The translations under genes were made by a program, and so were the position numbers. Below are positions 60,218 to 64,000 of a stretch of 64,000 bases of DNA, in pieces. The notes below the pieces were generated by a model that saw only the letters and a list, made by a program, of their open reading frames with translations, was not told the DNA's origin and searched no databases. Source of the stretch: an uncultured Prevotellaceae bacterium (lineage in GTDB: Bacteria; Bacteroidota; Bacteroidia; Bacteroidales; Muribaculaceae); NCBI GenBank assembly GCA_900318535.1, contig ONKU01000001.1, positions 124,001 to 188,000 on the forward strand, written 5' to 3'. How positions within the stretch are numbered: position 1 is the stretch's first letter; every line of letters begins with the position of its first letter.

Positions 60218-62578
60218 ATGAATGAAGATTATCTGGAGAAACTGAACGACCAGCAGCGCGCCGCGGTCGAGTATTGCGATGGGCCGCAACTGGTAATTGC
60301 CGGTGCGGGGTCGGGAAAGACGCGTGTGCTGACCTATAAGATCGTGCACCTGCTCCATCAGGGCTATGAACCGTGGCGCATCATGGCGCTCACGTTCACC
60401 AACAAGGCCGCCCGCGAGATGCGTGAGCGCATCGAGCCGCTGGCAGGTCCCGATGTGGCAGCCCAGCTGTGGATGGGCACCTTCCACTCCATTTTCTCCC
60501 GCCTGCTGCGCCGCAATGCCGAACTCATCGGCTTCAAGCCCGATTTCACCATCTATGACCAGAGCGATTCCCGTTCGCTCATCAAACTCATTGTTAAGGA
60601 CATGGGGCTGGACGACAAAGTCTATAAGCCAGCAAGCATCCAGACTCAGATCAGCAATGCCAAGAACGCGCTCATCTCGCCCGAGGACTATGCCCGCAAT
60701 CAGGCCCTGATAGATGCTGACCGCGATGCCCAACGTCCCGAGACGGCCGCCATCTACAAGGCCTACTGGAACCGGTGCCGCATTGCAGGAGCAATGGACT
60801 TTGACGACCTGCTGTTCTACACCAACCTGCTGCTGCGCGACAATCCCGAGGTGCTGGAGCGCTATCAGGAATTTTTCCGCTACATCCTTGTTGACGAGTA
60901 TCAGGACACCAACTTCTCTCAGCACTTGATTGTGCACCAGCTGAGCAAGAAATATAACCGCTTGTGCGTCGTGGGCGACGATGCCCAAAGTATCTACAGC
61001 TTCCGCGGAGCGAATATTGACAACATCCTGCGGCTGCAGAAGTTCTACCCCGACATCAAGACCTTTAAACTCGAGCGCAACTACCGTTCGACCCAAACCA
61101 TCACCGACGCGGCCAACAGCCTCATCGAGAAGAACAAAGGACAAATCCGCAAGCACCTGTTCAGCAAAAACCAGGTAGGCGACAGGATTCCCGTCATCAG
61201 ATGCCATGATGAAGAAATTGAGGCTAATGAGGTAGTTTATCAGATAACAGCTCTCAAGGCTCGACAAGGATGCAGCTATGAAGATTTCGCCATACTATAC
61301 CGTACTAATGCCCAATCGCAGGCTCTGGAAGAAGCCCTAAAAAATGGCGGGCTTCGTAACCGACACGGCAATACGCGCAATGGAATTCCTTATCGTATCT
61401 ATGGTGGCCTGACATTCTACCAACGCAAAGAAGTAAAAGATGCCATCTGCTATTTCAGACTCATCATTAACCCTGATGACGATGAAGCCTTGCGACGCAT
61501 CATCAACTATCCGCCAAGGGGAATCGGCGACACTACTGTGGGAAAGATCTCCCAATGTGCCAACGTGAATAGCGTAAGTCTATGGCAAGTAATCACGAAT
61601 GCTGAACGATATGGTTTGAACGTGAATCGCGGTACACTAGCCAAGCTGGAAAGTTTCGCAAACTTAATGAAAGGCCTTATTGAACTAAACCAAAATGGAG
61701 AGTTTGCCATGACAGTCGCAGATGAAACAATCAAGCGTACTCGCATCATGAGTGTACTCATGGGAGACAACACACCAGAGAATATCAGCCGCATCCAAAA
61801 CATTGATCAGTTGATGAATGCTGTAAACAAATTTCAGCTGGAAAAAGAAGAAGAAAATGACGAGCATTACCAGATTGGTGACTTCCTGGCCGAGACATCG
61901 CTGCTCACCGATCAGGACATGAACGACCCCGACGGTGAGAAGGTCACCCTGATGACCGTCCATGCTGCTAAGGGGCTGGAATTCAGGAATGTCATCATCG
62001 TGGGCGTGGAGGAAGACCTGTTCCCCAGTGCCATGAGCATGGATTCGCTGTCGCAGATTGAAGAGGAAAGGCGGCTGCTGTATGTCGCCATCACGCGTGC
62101 CGAAGAGAACTGCATCATAACTTACACTAATCAACGACGGGTATTTGGAAAAATCAAGAGTTGCGTGATGAGCCGTTTCCTGCGTGATATCGACCAGGAT
62201 TTCCTGCTCTTGGGCAGCACCAATTCGGCTCCTGTGCCGACGAGGACGAAAACGCGTTATCGTACCGAGGCAGAGCCGCGGTCCACGTGGACAATGCCGA
62301 CTGCAAAGTCCAAACCCAAGCCGGCACCTGTGCCGCCCTCGCCTGTGACGACGGCAAGGCCCGCCTCGCCTACCCCGCCGCCGGCTGCGGGCAACGGTAA
62401 TTTCACCATCCACACGATTGATGAATTGAGCGTGAGGAGTGAGATACTGCATCAGCGGTTCGGGCGCGGGACCGTCACCAATATCGACACGAGCGGTGAC
62501 CCCAAGATTGATGTCGTTTTCCACGACGGGCAGACGCGCAAACTGCTGCTTAAATTCGCCAAATTTGAAATCCTTTAA
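60218..62578 (+). CDS. UvrD/PcrA-type ATP-dependent DNA helicase
   Basis: The 786-residue superfamily 1 helicase shows: motif I VIAGAGSGKTRVLTYKI (near 26-42), motif Ia LTFTNKAAREM, motif II DEYQD (near 228), motif III DDAQSIYSFRGA, motif IV ERNYRS, motif V VTLMTVHAAKGLEF (near 578) and motif VI YVAITRAEE. A Pro/Ala/Thr-rich linker (about 670-715) precedes a C-terminal SH3-like domain (GRGTVTNIDTSGDPKIDVVF), as in PcrA. It unwinds DNA in repair and replication restart. Bases from about 61190 to 61870 are visibly AT-richer, with a different codon choice, than the rest of the gene. Confidence 0.95.
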   Translation: MNEDYLEKLNDQQRAAVEYCDGPQLVIAGAGSGKTRVLTYKIVHLLHQGYEPWRIMALTFTNKAAREMRERIEPLAGPDVAAQLWMGTFHSIFSRLLRRNAELIGFKPDFTIYDQSDSRSLIKLIVKDMGLDDKVYKPASIQTQISNAKNALISPEDYARNQALIDADRDAQRPETAAIYKAYWNRCRIAGAMDFDDLLFYTNLLLRDNPEVLERYQEFFRYILVDEYQDTNFSQHLIVHQLSKKYNRLCVVGDDAQSIYSFRGANIDNILRLQKFYPDIKTFKLERNYRSTQTITDAANSLIEKNKGQIRKHLFSKNQVGDRIPVIRCHDEEIEANEVVYQITALKARQGCSYEDFAILYRTNAQSQALEEALKNGGLRNRHGNTRNGIPYRIYGGLTFYQRKEVKDAICYFRLIINPDDDEALRRIINYPPRGIGDTTVGKISQCANVNSVSLWQVITNAERYGLNVNRGTLAKLESFANLMKGLIELNQNGEFAMTVADETIKRTRIMSVLMGDNTPENISRIQNIDQLMNAVNKFQLEKEEENDEHYQIGDFLAETSLLTDQDMNDPDGEKVTLMTVHAAKGLEFRNVIIVGVEEDLFPSAMSMDSLSQIEEERRLLYVAITRAEENCIITYTNQRRVFGKIKSCVMSRFLRDIDQDFLLLGSTNSAPVPTRTKTRYRTEAEPRSTWTMPTAKSKPKPAPVPPSPVTTARPASPTPPPAAGNGNFTIHTIDELSVRSEILHQRFGRGTVTNIDTSGDPKIDVVFHDGQTRKLLLKFAKFEIL

Positions 62579-62591
62579 TCCAAGCATCAAT

Positions 62592-63737
62592 ATGGAAGAG
62601 TACAAGACGCCCTATTATATCGTATATGAGGAGAAGCTGCGCCGCAACATCGAACTGATTACCGGTGTGGCCGAGCGCACGGGAGTGGATATCATCATGG
62701 CCTTCAAGGCCAACGCGCTGTGGCGCACGTTTGATGTATTCAGGGAATATGGCATCGAGTCCACCGCCAGCTCAATCAACGAGATGCTGCTGGCTATCGA
62801 TGAGCTCAAATGCCGCACCCACACCTATTGCCCTGCCTATACCGACGAAACCATCGACGCCTACATCGCCGGCAGCTCACACATCACCTTCAACTCGATA
62901 GAGCAGTATCAGCGCTTTGCCGACAAGGTGAACCGGCACAATGCCGACTGGCCCGGTGAACAGGTAAGCTGCGGCCTGCGCGTCAACCCCATGTGCTCGG
63001 TGATTGAGACCGACATCTACAATCCTTGCTGCCCCGGCTCGCGATTCGGTGTGCTGGCCGATGACTTAAAGGAACTGCCCGAGGGCATCGAGGGCTTCCA
63101 TTTCCACGCCTTGTGCGAGAGCACAAGTTTTGACCTGGAAAAGGTGCTGCTGGCCCTCAAGCAGCAGTTTGGCCAATACCTGCCCCGCCTGAAGTGGCTC
63201 AACATGGGCGGCGGGCACCTGATGACCCGTGAGGGCTACAACATCAGGCACTTGGAGCAGGTTCTTGGCGCCTTCCAGGGTGCTTATCCCAACCTGCAGC
63301 TGATTCTGGAGCCCGGCAGTGCCTGGTGCTGGCAAACGGGCGATCTGGAGGCCACCGTGGTCGATGTGGTGAGCAACAGCGGCATCAGCACGGCGATACT
63401 GGATGTATCTTTCGCCTGCCACATGCCTGACTGCCTGGAGATGCCCTACAAACCCAAGATTACTCAAGCGCTCGACGAGGTGGACCCGTCGAAACCGACC
63501 TACCGCATGGGTGGCAATTCGTGCCTGAGCGGTGATTATGTGGGCGACTGGAGCTTTGAAAAGCCGCTAAAACGCGGCGACCGCATCACCCTTGAAGACA
63601 TGAACCACTACACAACCGTCAAGACCAACATGTTTAACGGCATACAGCATCCCTCCATCCTGTTCAAGCGACTGGACGGCACCATTGAAGTACTACGTGA
63701 ATTCGATTACATCGACTACAAGTCAAGAATGTCCTAG
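62592..63737 (+). CDS. nspC: Carboxynorspermidine decarboxylase
   Basis: Start at ATG 62592 (MEEYKTPYYIVYEEKLRRN), 13 bases after the helicase stop, gives 381 residues. This is a fold-III PLP enzyme: the PLP lysine is in IIMAFKANALW (near 38), with HFHALCES (near 176), LNMGGGHLM (near 205-213) and LEPGSAWCWQTG (near 241). NspC makes norspermidine or spermidine from the carboxy precursor in the Bacteroidetes and Vibrio polyamine pathway. The partner, carboxyspermidine dehydrogenase, is not in the window. Confidence 0.93.
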   Translation: MEEYKTPYYIVYEEKLRRNIELITGVAERTGVDIIMAFKANALWRTFDVFREYGIESTASSINEMLLAIDELKCRTHTYCPAYTDETIDAYIAGSSHITFNSIEQYQRFADKVNRHNADWPGEQVSCGLRVNPMCSVIETDIYNPCCPGSRFGVLADDLKELPEGIEGFHFHALCESTSFDLEKVLLALKQQFGQYLPRLKWLNMGGGHLMTREGYNIRHLEQVLGAFQGAYPNLQLILEPGSAWCWQTGDLEATVVDVVSNSGISTAILDVSFACHMPDCLEMPYKPKITQALDEVDPSKPTYRMGGNSCLSGDYVGDWSFEKPLKRGDRITLEDMNHYTTVKTNMFNGIQHPSILFKRLDGTIEVLREFDYIDYKSRMS

Positions 63738-63817
63738 ATGCCTTGAATTTGACGACACTTTTTAAAAACACGAATGTCCGTAAATGACCACGAATGGACA
63801 TGAATATTTTTAATAAT

Positions 63818-64000
63818 ATGGAATTCAAAAAATATAAGGCAATCGTTTACAAGACAATAGGGGCAGCAATGGAGGTCCATCATGAGATGAATTGGGGGCT
63901 TCTTGAACCGCTTTATAATGAGGCTCTTCATCTGGAATTACAAGCCAGAGGAATTCCCCACGAGACACTGAAAAACATCCCTTGCTTCTACAAGGGCTCT
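63818..64000 (+). CDS. GxxExxY protein, second copy (3' end outside window)
   Basis: The first 61 codons are visible from ATG 63818 (MEFKKYKAIVYKTIGAAMEV). The family signature GLLEPLY (near 27-33) and a following helix (LHLELQARGIPHETLKN) are clear. In-frame ATGs at 63800 and 63794 are also possible starts. The leader (63765-63805) holds CACGAAT repeats. Same family as 17989-18471, but the two proteins differ much in sequence. Confidence 0.85.
   Translation, partial: MEFKKYKAIVYKTIGAAMEVHHEMNWGLLEPLYNEALHLELQARGIPHETLKNIPCFYKGS

Noticed and set aside
60155-61267. 370-residue minus-strand frame
   Set aside because: Antisense shadow of the helicase gene.
1-64000. CRISPR arrays, tRNA genes and intact insertion sequences
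   Set aside because: No regularly spaced direct repeats, no recognisable tRNA cloverleaf and no transposase were found by reading both strands.

Overview
This 64 kb window looks like chromosomal DNA of a gut-type member of the Bacteroidales. The exact genus cannot be read from it; Muribaculaceae or Prevotella-like groups would fit. The signs are: Bacteroidetes promoters (TTG, 19-21 bases, TAnnTTTG) in front of many genes; a Bacteroidetes-type LptD; secreted proteins with type IX secretion-like tails; many C-terminal dockerin tails on secreted enzymes; and family combinations typical of the phylum (TlpA + DUF6029 + Omp28, tgt + lptG). Most genes are moderately GC-rich, with two clear low-GC exceptions noted below. 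No rRNA, tRNA, CRISPR array, intact insertion sequence or phage was seen.

Layout. 1-2060: 5' part of lptD (minus). 2215-4925: hydG and hydF, maturases of [FeFe] hydrogenase (plus). 4986-7686: a low-GC pair, a glycosyltransferase and a multi-pass membrane protein (minus). 7739-14196: hydrogenase locus (minus), read hydB, hydA, hydC and then a second, mosaic [FeFe] hydrogenase with its own promoter. 14393-16219: rpsA. 16220-17336: a gene-free stretch with a strongly folded element. 17337-25973: 5-formyl-THF cyclo-ligase, a GxxExxY protein, an M16 peptidase, uvrB, a YgiQ-type radical SAM protein and a PAP2 phosphatase (plus). 25977-33369: secreted proteins, including a redox/envelope set (TlpA, DUF6029, Omp28), a dockerin protein and two proteins with T9SS-like tails (minus). 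33522-35864: lptG and tgt (minus). 36037-42188: two K/E-rich coiled-coil proteins, a double TonB-C protein, a membrane TPR protein and an M6 protease. 42367-44684: a methyltransferase and holA. 44807-51097: a GH53 galactanase and two subtilases, all dockerin-tailed. 51168-54493: gpmI and an M64 peptidase (minus). 54565-60146: an HsdR-N protein and a run of five secreted proteins, mostly of unknown function. 60218-63737: a UvrD/PcrA-type helicase and nspC. 63818-64000: start of a second GxxExxY gene.

How the genes work together. HydB, HydA and HydC make a trimeric NAD(P)H-linked, probably electron-bifurcating hydrogenase. HydG and HydF, 2.8 kb away on the other strand, help build its H-cluster; HydE, the third maturase, is not in the window. 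The second hydrogenase carries all H-cluster ligands but is put together from HydB-like end domains, without the flavin/NADH domain, plus a HydA-like core. LptD and LptG belong to lipopolysaccharide export. The many secreted proteases, the galactanase and the surface proteins fit a fermentative glycan- and protein-degrading gut commensal.

The most unusual DNA-level signals are a dispersed palindrome that is read in the same frame inside two unrelated proteins (giving VETQ[N/D]LAS), heptanucleotide repeat tracts that begin at TAG stop codons of four genes, a nested-hairpin element closed by a perfect 19-bp inverted repeat, and a low-GC patch inside the helicase gene.
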